DNA of 64,000 nt from Streptomyces sp. CB01373 (GCF_002803075.1 NZ_NNBK01000011.1:185560-249559), one strand, 5' to 3'. Counted from the first letter of the stretch, positions 15,671 to 25,679 are shown. A program made the numbers and translations. The notes: generated by a model not told the origin, from the letters alone.

Positions 15671-17284
15671 ATGACGGACGCGCAGGCCCCGGCGAAGACC
15701 GGCACCAATCCCCAGGCCCCCGCCCCCGCGGGGGCCCGCACCGCCGACGACGTGGTGACCCCGGAGCTGGTCGCCCGGCTCACCAAGGGCGTCGCCGGAT
15801 CCGGGCGGACCGCCAACCACACGCCGTTCACCGGCGACAAGCTCGCCGACCTGCCCGAGTCCACTCCCGAGGACGTGGCCCGCGCCTACGAACGCGCCCG
15901 CGCCGCCCAGGCGGTGTGGGCGCGGGTGCCGGTACGGCGGCGCGCGGCCGTCCTGCTCGACTTCCACGACCTGGTGCTCGCCCGCCAGGCCGAGGTCCTC
16001 GACCTGATCCAGCTGGAGACCGGCAAGGCCCGCCTGCACGCGCACGAGGAGGTGCAGGCCGTCGCCGTCGCCGCCCGGCACTACGGCCGCCGCGCCGCCG
16101 CCTACCTCAGGCCCAGACGGCACACGGGTGCCATCCCCACCCTCACGCGTGTCACCGAACTGCGCCACCCGCGCGGGGTGGTGGGCCAGATCGCCCCGTG
16201 GAACTACCCCCTGGAACTGTCCGTCGGCGACGCACTGCCCGCCTTCGTCGCGGGCAACGCGGTGGTGATGAAGCCCGACACCGAGACCTGCCTGACCGCG
16301 CTGTGGGCCCGCGACCTGCTCATCGAGGCCGGGCTGCCCGCCGAGGTGTTCCAGGTCGTCATCGGCGACGGCCCGGTCGTCGGCCCCGAGGTGGTCAAGC
16401 ACGCCGACTACGTCTCCTTCACCGGCTCCACCCGCACCGGACGCGAGGTCGCCCGGAGTGCCGCCGCCCGCCTGGTCGGCGTCTCCCTCGAACTCGGCGG
16501 CAAGAACGCCATGCTGGTGCTCGCGGACGCCGACATCGAGAAGGCGGCGGCCGGAGCGGTCCGCGCCTGCTTCTCCTCCGCCGGCCAACTGTGCATCTCC
16601 ATCGAGCGGTTGTACGTCCACGAGGCGGTCGCGGACGCGTTCCTCGAACGGTTCGCCGCCCGTACGCGGGCGATGCGGCTCGGCACGTCCCTGGCCTACG
16701 GCGCCGACATGGGCTCGCTGGTCGGCCAGCGGCAACTGGCCACCGTCACCCGGCACGTGGAGGAGGCCGTCGCCAAGGGCGCCAAGGTGGTGGCGGGCGG
16801 CGTCGCCCGCCTGGACATCGGCCCGTACTTCTTCGAGCCCACCATCCTCGACGGCGTCGAGGACGCGATGGCCGTGTGCACGGAGGAGACCTTCGGCCCG
16901 GTCGTCTCCGTCTACCGCTTCACGAACGACGACGAGGCGGTCGAGCGCGCCAACTCCACGCCGTACGGCCTGAACTCGTCCGTCTGGACGAAGGACGCCC
17001 GACGCGGCCGCGAGGTCGCCGCCCGGCTGCGTACCGGCACGGTCAACATCAACGAGGGCTACGCCCCCGCCTACGGCAGTGTCCAGTCGCCGATGGGCGG
17101 CATGAAGGACTCGGGTCTCGGCCGCCGGCACGGCTCCGAGGGCGTCCTCAAGTACACCGAGGCCCAGACCGTTGCCCACCAGCGGCTGCTGCCCATGGCC
17201 CCGTCGCTCGGCATGGACGACGAGGGGTACGCGGCGTTCATGACCCGCAGCCTCAGGCTGATGAAGGCGTTCCGTTTCCGCTAG
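15671..17284 (+). CDS. Succinate-semialdehyde dehydrogenase (NADP-type), aldehyde dehydrogenase family
   Basis: A 537-residue aldehyde dehydrogenase. It has the cofactor-binding NYPLELSVGDALPAFVAGN segment, GSTRTGREV, the general-base Glu in LELGGKNAML and the catalytic Cys in SSAGQLCISIERLYVH. The sequence style matches the actinobacterial GabD2/SSADH group that oxidises succinic semialdehyde to succinate, linking GABA breakdown to the TCA cycle. The exact substrate cannot be proved from sequence. The ATG at 15671 lacks a ribosome site and may be leaderless. An operator-like palindrome lies upstream. The next gene, a GMC oxidoreductase, starts 76 bases later on the same strand and may be cotranscribed. 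Confidence 0.85.
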   Translation: MTDAQAPAKTGTNPQAPAPAGARTADDVVTPELVARLTKGVAGSGRTANHTPFTGDKLADLPESTPEDVARAYERARAAQAVWARVPVRRRAAVLLDFHDLVLARQAEVLDLIQLETGKARLHAHEEVQAVAVAARHYGRRAAAYLRPRRHTGAIPTLTRVTELRHPRGVVGQIAPWNYPLELSVGDALPAFVAGNAVVMKPDTETCLTALWARDLLIEAGLPAEVFQVVIGDGPVVGPEVVKHADYVSFTGSTRTGREVARSAAARLVGVSLELGGKNAMLVLADADIEKAAAGAVRACFSSAGQLCISIERLYVHEAVADAFLERFAARTRAMRLGTSLAYGADMGSLVGQRQLATVTRHVEEAVAKGAKVVAGGVARLDIGPYFFEPTILDGVEDAMAVCTEETFGPVVSVYRFTNDDEAVERANSTPYGLNSSVWTKDARRGREVAARLRTGTVNINEGYAPAYGSVQSPMGGMKDSGLGRRHGSEGVLKYTEAQTVAHQRLLPMAPSLGMDDEGYAAFMTRSLRLMKAFRFR

Positions 17285-17360
17285 AACGCACCTGACGCAC
17301 CCCTGGACAGCACCCCTGGACAGAGCCCCCGACGGCACCCGTTTCCGACGAGGAGAGCAC

Positions 17361-19157
17361 GTGTCTCAAGACGGCCATGGCTACGACTACGACGTCATCG
17401 TCGTGGGCTCGGGGTTCGGCGGATCGGTCTCCGCGCTCCGCCTGACCGAGAAGGGCTACCGCGTCGGTGTCCTGGAGGCGGGCCGCCGCTTCACCCGCGC
17501 GACCCTGCCGAAGAACTCCTGGGACCTGAGGAACTACCTGTGGGCCCCGAAGCTCGGCATGTACGGAATCCAGCGCATCCACCTGCTCGGCAACGTCATG
17601 GTGCTGGCCGGCGCGGGCGTCGGCGGCGGCTCCCTGAACTACGCCAACACTCTCTACGTACCGCCGAAACCCTTCTTCGACGACCCCCAGTGGCGGGACA
17701 TCACCGACTGGCAGGACGAGTTGAGGCCGTACTACGACCAGGCGCGGCGCATGCTCGGCGTGCGGCTCAACCCGACGACGACCTGCTCCGACGTTCATCT
17801 GAAGTCCGCCGCACAGCGGTTGGGCTTCGGCGACACCTTCCACATGGCTCCGGTCGGGGTGTTCTTCGGCGACGGCGAGGACGCCGACGGCACGACGACG
17901 GCGGAGGCGGGCGAACGGGTCGCCGATCCCTACTTCGGCGGGGCCGGACCGGACCGCAGGGCCTGCACCGAGTGCGGCGAGTGCATGACGGGCTGCCGGC
18001 ACGGCGCCAAGAACACCCTCAACGAGAACTACCTGTACCTCGCCGAGAAGGCGGGCGCGGTGGTCCACCCCATGACGACGGTCGTGTCGGTCACGGACGA
18101 CTCACGCGGCGGCTACGCGGTCGCCACGCTTTTCACCGACGACAAGAAGAAGGGCGCCGGCCGTCTGTTCACCGCGCCCAGGGTGGTCCTCGCGGCCGGC
18201 ACCTACGGCACCCAGACGCTGCTGCACCGCATGAGGGCGAGCGGCCGGCTGCCCCATCTGTCCGCGCGCCTTGGCGAGTTGACCCGTACCAACTCCGAGG
18301 CGCTGGTGGGCGCCCAGACCGGCGACCGGCGCTATCGGAAGGCGACCGGGAAGCCGAGGGCGGACTTCACACGCGGAGTCGCCATCACGTCCTCCGTCCA
18401 CCCCGACGAGAACACCCACATCGAGCCGGTCCGCTACGGCAAGGGCTCCAACGCGATGGGCGGCCTGTCGATCCTCCAGGTCCCCTACGCCGAGGGCTCG
18501 TCCAGGGTGGCGGCCTGGCTGGCCAACGCCGCCCGCCACCCCCTGCTCGTCCTGCGCTCCCTGTCCAACCGCCGTTGGTCGGAGCGGACCATCATCGGCC
18601 TGGTGATGCAGTCCCTGGACAACTCCCTGACCACGTACCTGAAACCGGACGGCGTCGGCAGGGGACTGCTCACGGCCCGCCAGGGGCACGGCACGCCCAA
18701 CCCCCAGCAGATCAGGGCCGCCACGGAGGGCGCCAGTGCGCTCGCCGCCGAGATCAACGGCTTCGCCGGGTCCAACGTGGGCGAGCTGATGGGCACTCCG
18801 CTCACCGCCCACTTCCTCGGCGGCTGCCCGATCGGCGCCTCGTCCGAGACCGGTGTCATCGACCCGTACCACCGTCTCCACGGCCACTCCGGCATCTCGG
18901 TCGTCGACGGTGCCGCGGTCTCGGCGAATCTGGGGGTGAATCCGTCGCTGACCATCACCGCTCAGGCCGAGCGGGCGATGTCCTACTGGCCCAACAAGGG
19001 CGAGGCCGACCCGCGTCCGGCGCAGGGGGCGGCCTACGAGCGTCTGCGGCCGGTGGAGCCACGGCATCCGGCGGTTCCGGCGGACGCCTTCGGCGCGCTG
19101 AGGCTGCCGTTCCTGGGGATGCCGCCGGTGCCGCCGAAGAAGTCGCGATCCGTCTGA
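17361..19157 (+). CDS. GMC-family FAD oxidoreductase with ferredoxin-like Cys motif
   Basis: A 598-residue flavoprotein of the bacterial cholesterol-oxidase-like branch of the GMC family. The FAD-binding motif DVIVVGSGFGGSVSALRL is at the N-terminus. VLAGAGVGGGSLNYANTL and the C-terminal signature (GVIDPYHRLHG, VVDGAAVSANLGVNPSLT) follow. An unusual segment CTECGECMTGC (CxxCxxCxxxC) near residue 207 has the spacing of a 4Fe-4S ligand set, as in some mycobacterial ChoD-like proteins. The GTG at 17361 is preceded by GAGGAGA. The substrate is unknown; a sterol, an alcohol or another electron-transfer role are all possible. Confidence 0.85.
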   Translation: MSQDGHGYDYDVIVVGSGFGGSVSALRLTEKGYRVGVLEAGRRFTRATLPKNSWDLRNYLWAPKLGMYGIQRIHLLGNVMVLAGAGVGGGSLNYANTLYVPPKPFFDDPQWRDITDWQDELRPYYDQARRMLGVRLNPTTTCSDVHLKSAAQRLGFGDTFHMAPVGVFFGDGEDADGTTTAEAGERVADPYFGGAGPDRRACTECGECMTGCRHGAKNTLNENYLYLAEKAGAVVHPMTTVVSVTDDSRGGYAVATLFTDDKKKGAGRLFTAPRVVLAAGTYGTQTLLHRMRASGRLPHLSARLGELTRTNSEALVGAQTGDRRYRKATGKPRADFTRGVAITSSVHPDENTHIEPVRYGKGSNAMGGLSILQVPYAEGSSRVAAWLANAARHPLLVLRSLSNRRWSERTIIGLVMQSLDNSLTTYLKPDGVGRGLLTARQGHGTPNPQQIRAATEGASALAAEINGFAGSNVGELMGTPLTAHFLGGCPIGASSETGVIDPYHRLHGHSGISVVDGAAVSANLGVNPSLTITAQAERAMSYWPNKGEADPRPAQGAAYERLRPVEPRHPAVPADAFGALRLPFLGMPPVPPKKSRSV

Positions 19158-19650
19158 AGGAGCGGGAAGGCGCGGGAAGGCACGGGAAAGAAAGAAGACC
19201 TGCACCCCCCTCCTGGCACAGGTCCTCCTCCGTCTGCTGATGTGACAAGGGGAGGCCGGGAAAGGTTGCGCTCAAGTCGGTGGGTTTCCTGTGTGTCCTG
19301 CGTCACATCTCTGGGCGTATCCGTGCGCACAGAAGAAGGACCCCCGCGGCCTTGGGCGGCGGAGGCCCTACTTCCTGATTCCGGACCTGTGCGGTTTCTG
19401 TGAGCCGGCCGGCCCCGGGCGTCCCCGGAGCCGGCCGCTCATCCGGGTGACCGGGCTGCTGTCCCCTGCCGTCCGGTCACTTCCTGGAGCGAGGTCCCAC
19501 GACGCACGGCACGATCCGCACGCCTCATCGCTCCGGAGATCCACGCGTGGTTCTTGCGGGCCCGTCCCTGGCTGGCACGGACACCGGGACAACGAGGCGG
19601 CCCGCGCGACGGTCACGCGCCGTACGGGTGAGGGTGCCGTGCGGCCGGGT
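19158..19650. other. Non-coding stretch with strong hairpin
   Basis: No convincing gene in 493 bases. Three GGGAAGG-type repeats spaced about 10 bases occur at 19163-19190. A GC-rich hairpin at 19404-19440 (about 14 bp with one mismatch, 3-base inner loop) could terminate transcription from either side. A small minus-strand reading frame in this stretch shows no recognisable protein features. Confidence 0.45.
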
Positions 19651-19962
19651 TCAGACCCTGCCCCGGCACAGCTCCAGCAGGGTCATCGCCAGGGTCGTGC
19701 CCGGCTTGCCCAGGGCGTCCCTGTAGTGGCCGAGGATCTCCATCTCGCGGGAGAGGTTCACCCGCCGGCCCCCGGAGGCGAGACGGGTCTCCTGGATCAC
19801 CGCGGAGACGGCCATCCGTTCCTGGATCAGGCCGATGATCCGGTCGTCGAGGGCGTCGATGCGCTCCCGGGCGCCGGTGATCACGTGCGTGGCCTCGTCG
19901 GTGCGGGCACCGCTCGCGGCGGTGGCGGCCGGGGTCTGGGTGTGCGCTGCGGTGGCGGTCAT
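19651..19962 (-). CDS. Chorismate mutase (AroQ type)
   Basis: A 103-residue all-helical AroQ chorismate mutase, which converts chorismate to prephenate for Phe and Tyr synthesis. Recognisable features are ARERIDALDDRIIGLIQERMAVS, the Arg/Lys-rich RLASGGRRVNLSREMEIL segment and the terminal helix TLAMTLLELCRGR. An Ala/Thr-rich tail of about 22 residues precedes the fold. The ATG at 19962 has GAGGAG eight bases upstream. Upstream lie a 23-codon aromatic-rich leader peptide and a 13-bp hairpin, which point to attenuation by Phe/Tyr supply. The gene is divergent from guaA. Confidence 0.88.
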   Translation of the reverse strand: MTATAAHTQTPAATAASGARTDEATHVITGARERIDALDDRIIGLIQERMAVSAVIQETRLASGGRRVNLSREMEILGHYRDALGKPGTTLAMTLLELCRGRV

Positions 19963-20019
19963 CGCGGGGGCTCCTCGGTGATGTCGGATGCGGTGCCCCG
20001 GCGGACAAGGACCACAACG

Positions 20020-20056
20020 CCAGGCGCCCCGGACCTTGTCGGCCCGGGGCGCCTGG
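20020..20056 (-). terminator. Attenuator-type hairpin before chorismate mutase
   Basis: A perfect 13-bp stem (CCAGGCGCCCCGG at 20020-20032 with its complement at 20044-20056) has an 11-base loop. It starts 18 bases after the leader peptide stop and ends 57 bases before the chorismate mutase start. There is no U tract, as is common in Streptomyces. The loop contains GACAAGG, which can pair with CCTTGTC just downstream, giving an alternative fold. Confidence 0.6.
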
Positions 20057-20074
20057 GAAGTGCTTGTCAGTGGC

Positions 20075-20146
20075 TCAAGCAGCACGACCATGGCAGCCGG
20101 TGGGCCGGTCGCCATAGGTAAAGGTGAAGGTCGTCTGCGCGAGCAT
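20075..20146 (-). CDS. Aromatic-rich leader peptide of chorismate mutase
   Basis: A 23-codon reading frame beginning MLAQTTFTFTYGD, with Phe, Phe and Tyr at codons 7, 9 and 11. It uses TTT and TAT, which are rare codons in this genome. It ends 18 bases before the attenuator-type hairpin. A promoter-like pair places the transcript start on the A of the ATG, so the leader would be translated as a leaderless mRNA. ACGACC at codons 5-6 can pair with GGTCGT near codons 20-21, so a ribosome stalled on the aromatic codons would change folding. This is inferred from sequence only. Confidence 0.55.
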   Translation of the reverse strand: MLAQTTFTFTYGDRPTGCHGRAA

Positions 20147-20152
20147 GCTCCC

Positions 20153-20181
20153 AGTATGCCGCTCCCGGGCGCGGCATCCAA
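20153..20181 (-). promoter_or_regulatory. Promoter of the chorismate mutase leader
   Basis: TTGGAT (20181 to 20176), a 17-base spacer and CATACT (20158 to 20153) on the minus strand. The -10 ends 6 bases before the A of the leader ATG at 20146, fitting a leaderless start. Confidence 0.5.
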
Positions 20182-20294
20182 CACGGCTCGCATGATGAGA
20201 CGGGCGGCGGACGGGCCGCCGGGCGCGGGTCCGGGACGGGCGGCCCCCGGGCGGCGGTCTCCGGGCGCCGGGGAGGCACCCACGACCACCTCGG

Positions 20295-20300
20295 TAGAAT
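20295..20300 (+). promoter_or_regulatory. Possible -10 of guaA
   Basis: TAGAAT matches the Streptomyces housekeeping -10 consensus and lies 40 bases before the guaA GTG. This would give a short leader. No convincing -35 is present. Confidence 0.4.
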
Positions 20301-20339
20301 CGATACACACAAGGACCCCCCGACGCCGGAAGGCACCCC

Positions 20340-21920
<1,581 letters not shown>

Positions 21921-21932
21921 CCCCGCTCCGGT

Positions 21933-22406
21933 CTACGTCCGCCTGAGAGTCCGCACCGGCTCTCCGGGCTTCCAGACCCGGACGACCAGATGAGTGTCGT
22001 CCTCGACGCTGGTCCGTACGACCTCCGTCAACTCGGTGCGGAAGAGGTGGAACGGCTGCGGCGGTTCCACCTCTTTCACGTACGCGCCCTTCACCTCGGG
22101 ATCCTCCACCTCGACCGCCCGCCCGGCGATGCGCGCGTCACCGCCGGCCATTCCGGTGTCCGGCCCCGGGTTCGCCTGCAGCGCGAACCTCGGATCCCGG
22201 CGCAGGTCGAACGCCTTGAGCGAGCCCGGCATCATGCCGAGCCACAGCTCGCCGTTCAGGAAGCGCACCTCGAGTCCCGTGGTGCGCGGGGAGCCGTCCC
22301 TGCGCAGGGTCACCAGGACGTGGTGCGGGAACGCCCCGAACCGCCGCTCGACGGTCGCGGCCAGTTCGGGTTCCGCGGCGGCGAAGGCCGCCCAGTTCGT
22401 CGCCAT
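21933..22406 (-). CDS. Pyridoxamine 5'-phosphate oxidase-fold protein
   Basis: A 157-residue split-barrel protein of the FMN/F420-binding PPOX family. The typical core is visible: HHVLVTLRRDGSPRTTGLEVRFLNGELWLGM, then KAFDLRRDPRFALQ and a terminal YVKEVEPPQPFHLFRTELTEV strand. Such proteins bind FMN, F420 or haem and may reduce small molecules; the substrate here is unknown. The ATG at 22406 has no good ribosome site, but a CAGACT ends 6 bases before it, so the mRNA may be leaderless. It is convergent with guaA and divergent from the aldolase-like gene. A 6-bp inverted repeat lies 23-39 bases upstream. Confidence 0.8.
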   Translation of the reverse strand: MATNWAAFAAAEPELAATVERRFGAFPHHVLVTLRRDGSPRTTGLEVRFLNGELWLGMMPGSLKAFDLRRDPRFALQANPGPDTGMAGGDARIAGRAVEVEDPEVKGAYVKEVEPPQPFHLFRTELTEVVRTSVEDDTHLVVRVWKPGEPVRTLRRT

Positions 22407-22428
22407 GCCCCGAGTCTGGCGCGGATAC

Positions 22429-22445
22429 CCGACATCTTCTGTCGG
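22429..22445. promoter_or_regulatory. Inverted repeat between PPOX and aldolase genes
   Basis: CCGACA-N5-TGTCGG, with partial extension of the symmetry (ATC outside one arm, GGTAT outside the other). It lies immediately upstream of the PPOX start, where it could cover the promoter, and 180 bases before the divergent aldolase gene. This suggests an operator. Confidence 0.4.
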
Positions 22446-22625
22446 ATTTTCTCGGCGGCAGGTGGGGGCGGCCGGCGCGCAGGCGGGGCGACCCGGCGGT
22501 ATTCGGCGGCATTCGGCCGCGGAGCCGGTGTACCGCGCGGCATCTTCACCGCACGGCGCTCGTATCCGGGCCCGTTGGGCGGTAGCTTCCGGCCCGTACG
22601 TCGTCGATCCAGCGACGGAGGTCCC

Positions 22626-23426
22626 ATGCACGGCCCCACGCCCACCCCGCCCCCGCCCCTGCCCACCGAGAAGCTGCAGTTCGCGATGCCACCGATGCAC
22701 GAGTCGGTGGACGACGAACGCCGGTACCGCAAGGAGCGGCTCGCGGGCGCGCTGCGGATCTTCGGCCGGTACGGCTTCGAGGACGGCGTCTCCGGCCACA
22801 TCACCGCCCGCGACCCCGATTTCAGCGACTGCTTCTGGGTCAACCCCTTCGGGATGCCGTTCAAGCACGTCACCGTGAGCGACCTGGTGCTCGTCAACCA
22901 GGACGGGCAGGTGCTCCAGGGCCGCCACCACGTCAACCAGGCCGCGTTCACCGTGCACGCCCAGGTCCACGCCGCCCGCCCGGACGTCGTCGCCGTCGCC
23001 CACTGCCACTCCGTGCACGGCCGCGCCCTGGCGGCGCTCGGCGACCTCCTGGACCCGATCACCCAGGAGAGCTGCGCCTTCTACGAGGACCACGCCGTCT
23101 ACGGCTCCTACACCGGCGTCACCGTCGACGCGGAGGAGGGCCGCCGGATCGCGGCCGCGCTGGGCTCGCGCAAGGCGCTGGTGCTGCGCAACCACGGACT
23201 GCTGACGGTCGGCGACTCGGTGGACGCCGCCGCCTGGTGGTTCCTGGCCATGGAACGCTCCTGCCAGGTGCAGCTGACCGCCCGGGCGGCGGGCCGGCCG
23301 GTCCTGATCGACCACGAACCGGCGGTCGCGACCCGGGAGCAGCTCGGCGGCGACCTGGTGGCGTGGATCAACTACCAGCCCCTGTGGCAGGACATCAGCC
23401 GCAGCGAACCCGACCTGCTGACCTGA
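22626..23426 (+). CDS. Class II aldolase/adducin family protein
   Basis: A 266-residue class II aldolase-fold protein. The zinc-binding His residues are recognisable in AHCHSVHGRAL and in the LRNHGLLTVGDSVDAAAWWF segment; the phosphate-binding GFEDGVSGHITARDP loop is near residue 50. Members cleave sugar phosphates such as fuculose-1-phosphate or act as decarboxylases or dehydratases, and the substrate cannot be named here. A Pro-rich N-terminal 15 residues precede the fold. The ATG at 22626 has GGAGG four bases upstream. Confidence 0.85.
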   Translation: MHGPTPTPPPPLPTEKLQFAMPPMHESVDDERRYRKERLAGALRIFGRYGFEDGVSGHITARDPDFSDCFWVNPFGMPFKHVTVSDLVLVNQDGQVLQGRHHVNQAAFTVHAQVHAARPDVVAVAHCHSVHGRALAALGDLLDPITQESCAFYEDHAVYGSYTGVTVDAEEGRRIAAALGSRKALVLRNHGLLTVGDSVDAAAWWFLAMERSCQVQLTARAAGRPVLIDHEPAVATREQLGGDLVAWINYQPLWQDISRSEPDLLT

Positions 23427-23669
23427 GTCCCTCGGCGTGCGGGACATCTCCGGACATCCCGCCGCCCCTGCGGAGAACGGCGCGGCCGGGTGCGGCCGGG
23501 TCAACACGGCGTTCCCGGCTTCACCCGCGCCGACTGGACCTGGCGAACGCGAGCGGGGCGGTATAGGGCACAATTCGCTTTCTGCATAGGGGTGTTGTTG
23601 CCGCGGCCGGGCCGCGGGATCCGGGGAAGGCGGGCGTCGGGCGTGGCGGTGCAGGAGGCGAGGGGCGGC

Positions 23670-24914
23670 GTGGCCGCCCACGGGGGCGGCTGCACCTGCG
23701 GGGACTGCCCGCACGGGGCGCGTGCGGGACACCGGCAGGCTGTTGCCGCGTTCCTTCTCAAGCGGGACGAGTTCGCCGCGGGCCACGGCCTGCCGGCGGC
23801 CGTGGCGCACTCGGCGTCGGCCTCCCGGCAGTGGGTCTCGGAGGAGCTGACGCAGTCCGCTGAACTCGTCGCCGAACGAGGGCGGGCCGAGGGAGAGGCC
23901 TGGCTGGCGCGACTGTGGCGCTGGACGGCGTACACGGTGTGGGCGGTGGTCGTCCTGCTGCTTCTGGTGCAGGCGCTGACGGCGGTCGGCGCGGGCTGGA
24001 GCACCGCCCGGACGGCGGGACTGCTGGCGGCCGTCCTGGTGGCCGGGGCGCTGACGGCCGCCTCCTGGCTCCACCGGGCGCGCGGCGGGGCGCTCGCCCC
24101 GGTCATCGGCGAGGACAACCGGCTCTCCACCTCCCGCGCGGTGGCCGCCGGCTGGGTGCTCTTCGTCGCGTACGCGGTGCTGGTGCTGGCGGGCCGGCTC
24201 GCCGCGGCCTCGGACCACACCGAGCGCGACGCCCTGATCGCCGGGCTGGACCTGGCCCGCGGCGCCGGTGTGGTCACCGTGCTCGCCGTGGTGTGCGGAA
24301 TCGCGGTCCTGGTACGGCGGGTGGTCGGGCTGCGGGTGCTGGGGCAGCGGCTCCAGAAGGTGCGCGCGGACCGGCCGCGGGCGGCCGACCTGCTGACCGA
24401 CGACGCGGGACGCGGCGCCTTCACGGACATCCAGTACGTGGTCATCAGTGCCGTCGCGCTGGTGTTCGCGGCGGTGCGGCTGGCCCGGCGCCCCGACCAG
24501 CTGCCCGACCTGCCGTGGGGGCTGGCGGTGGTGGTGCTGGTGTCCGCGGCGACCTACCTGGCGGGCAAGTACGCGGACGGCGGGCGGCCGGTCGTCCTCT
24601 CGGTGGTGCGGGCCCGGGAGGCCGGGGACCTGGACGCGCCGATCCGGACCGGCGACGACATCGAGATCCGGGGCGCCGGGTTCGTCCCGCCGGGTGCCCA
24701 GGGAGCCGACCGGCTGGCTCGCATGAGGGTCCGCATCGGCCCGGTCAACGTGCACGTACCCCTGGTCCCGGTCGCGGGCGGCTTCAGCAACCCCACGGAC
24801 ACGGCACTGACCGTGCCCGTCCCGGCGGACGTGGAACCGGGCCGGGTCGAGGTGCAGGTGGTCACGGCGGCGGGCGTGGAGACGAACCGGTACACGATCG
24901 ACGTGACGGAGTGA
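23670..24914 (+). CDS. Multi-pass membrane protein, function unknown
   Basis: A protein of about 414 residues that I do not recognise. It starts with a short Cys-containing segment (GGGCTCGDCPHG), then a soluble stretch and about six hydrophobic helices, including VWAVVVLLLLVQALTAVGA, LLAAVLVAGALTAA and WGLAVVVLVSAATYLAGKY. The last 100 residues are a beta-rich domain (DDIEIRGAGFVPPGAQG to VQVVTAAGVETNRYTIDV) resembling an IPT/TIG-type fold. The GTG at 23670 follows AGGGG; a GTG at 23643 is a possible earlier start. Confidence 0.7.
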   Translation: MAAHGGGCTCGDCPHGARAGHRQAVAAFLLKRDEFAAGHGLPAAVAHSASASRQWVSEELTQSAELVAERGRAEGEAWLARLWRWTAYTVWAVVVLLLLVQALTAVGAGWSTARTAGLLAAVLVAGALTAASWLHRARGGALAPVIGEDNRLSTSRAVAAGWVLFVAYAVLVLAGRLAAASDHTERDALIAGLDLARGAGVVTVLAVVCGIAVLVRRVVGLRVLGQRLQKVRADRPRAADLLTDDAGRGAFTDIQYVVISAVALVFAAVRLARRPDQLPDLPWGLAVVVLVSAATYLAGKYADGGRPVVLSVVRAREAGDLDAPIRTGDDIEIRGAGFVPPGAQGADRLARMRVRIGPVNVHVPLVPVAGGFSNPTDTALTVPVPADVEPGRVEVQVVTAAGVETNRYTIDVTE

Positions 24915-25150
24915 CGGAGTGACGGAGCAACGGGGCAGCGGAACGACGAAATGACGGCGGGCGACACCTCCGGCGGATCGGGCGCGATGGTTTTGTGGAG
25001 GGTGGTCAGCACACCGACTCCTTGGGACGCATGAGCCGAAGTCACGCGTAAGCCGGAAAAACCTCCCCGTGGGATTGAGCGGGCCCTGCGTCGCATACGT
25101 ATGGTCGATTGAGGGACACATACGACGGCGGTGAGAGGCGGCTCGCAGCG

Positions 25151-25678
25151 ATGACCCACGTTCGTACGGAGACCCGGACCATGCAAGCTGAACCGAACCG
25201 AACCTGGCGGGACACAGCGGCCCGCTACGCCCTCCTGCCTCTCCGTGTCTTCCTCGGCGTCACCTTCATCTACGCCGGCCTCGACAAGCTCACCTCCAGC
25301 GGCTTCATGCAGGCCACCGGCCCCGGGTCGATCGGCGAGACGATGCGCGCGGTCCGCGACTCCGCCGCCGTCCCGGCCCTGGTCGACCTGGCCTTGAAGA
25401 ACCCGGTCGGCTTCGGCTACACCATCGCCTTCGCCGAACTGGCCGTCGGCCTCGGCACCCTGATCGGTCTGCTGGGCCGCCTGGCCGCGCTCGGCGGCGC
25501 GCTGATCTCCCTCAGCCTGTGGCTCACGGTCAGCTGGCCCACCACCCCCTACTACTACGGCAACGACCTCGCCTATCTGATGGCCTGGCTGCCGCTCGTC
25601 CTCGCCGGCGCCCCGATGCTCTCCGCCGACGCCGCGCTGCGGGCACGGCGACGGCGAATGGCGGGGGAGTACCAGTAG
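25151..25678 (+). CDS. DoxX family membrane protein
   Basis: A 175-residue four-helix membrane protein of the DoxX/DoxD family. It has the N-terminal PLRVFLGVTFIYAGLDKL motif, FAELAVGLGTLIGLLGRLAAL and a terminal LAYLMAWLPLVLAGAP helix. The family includes quinol-oxidase accessory subunits and thiosulfate:quinone-linked proteins; the role here is unknown. The start is uncertain: ATG 25151 gives MTHVRTE, while ATG 25181 has GGAG nine bases upstream and would give 165 residues. It is convergent with the small membrane protein at 25680. Confidence 0.8.
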   Translation: MTHVRTETRTMQAEPNRTWRDTAARYALLPLRVFLGVTFIYAGLDKLTSSGFMQATGPGSIGETMRAVRDSAAVPALVDLALKNPVGFGYTIAFAELAVGLGTLIGLLGRLAALGGALISLSLWLTVSWPTTPYYYGNDLAYLMAWLPLVLAGAPMLSADAALRARRRRMAGEYQ

Positions 25679-25679
25679 C

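Noticed and set aside
19368..19616. 82-codon minus-strand frame in the gap before chorismate mutase
   Set aside because: There is no ribosome site, its composition is Arg/Ser/Pro-rich like chance frames, and it runs across a strong hairpin.
21933..25121. Single 1062-codon minus-strand frame across PPOX, aldolase and the membrane-protein gene
   Set aside because: Only its last 157 codons form a real protein (PPOX family); the rest is antisense to genes with recognisable domains or helices.
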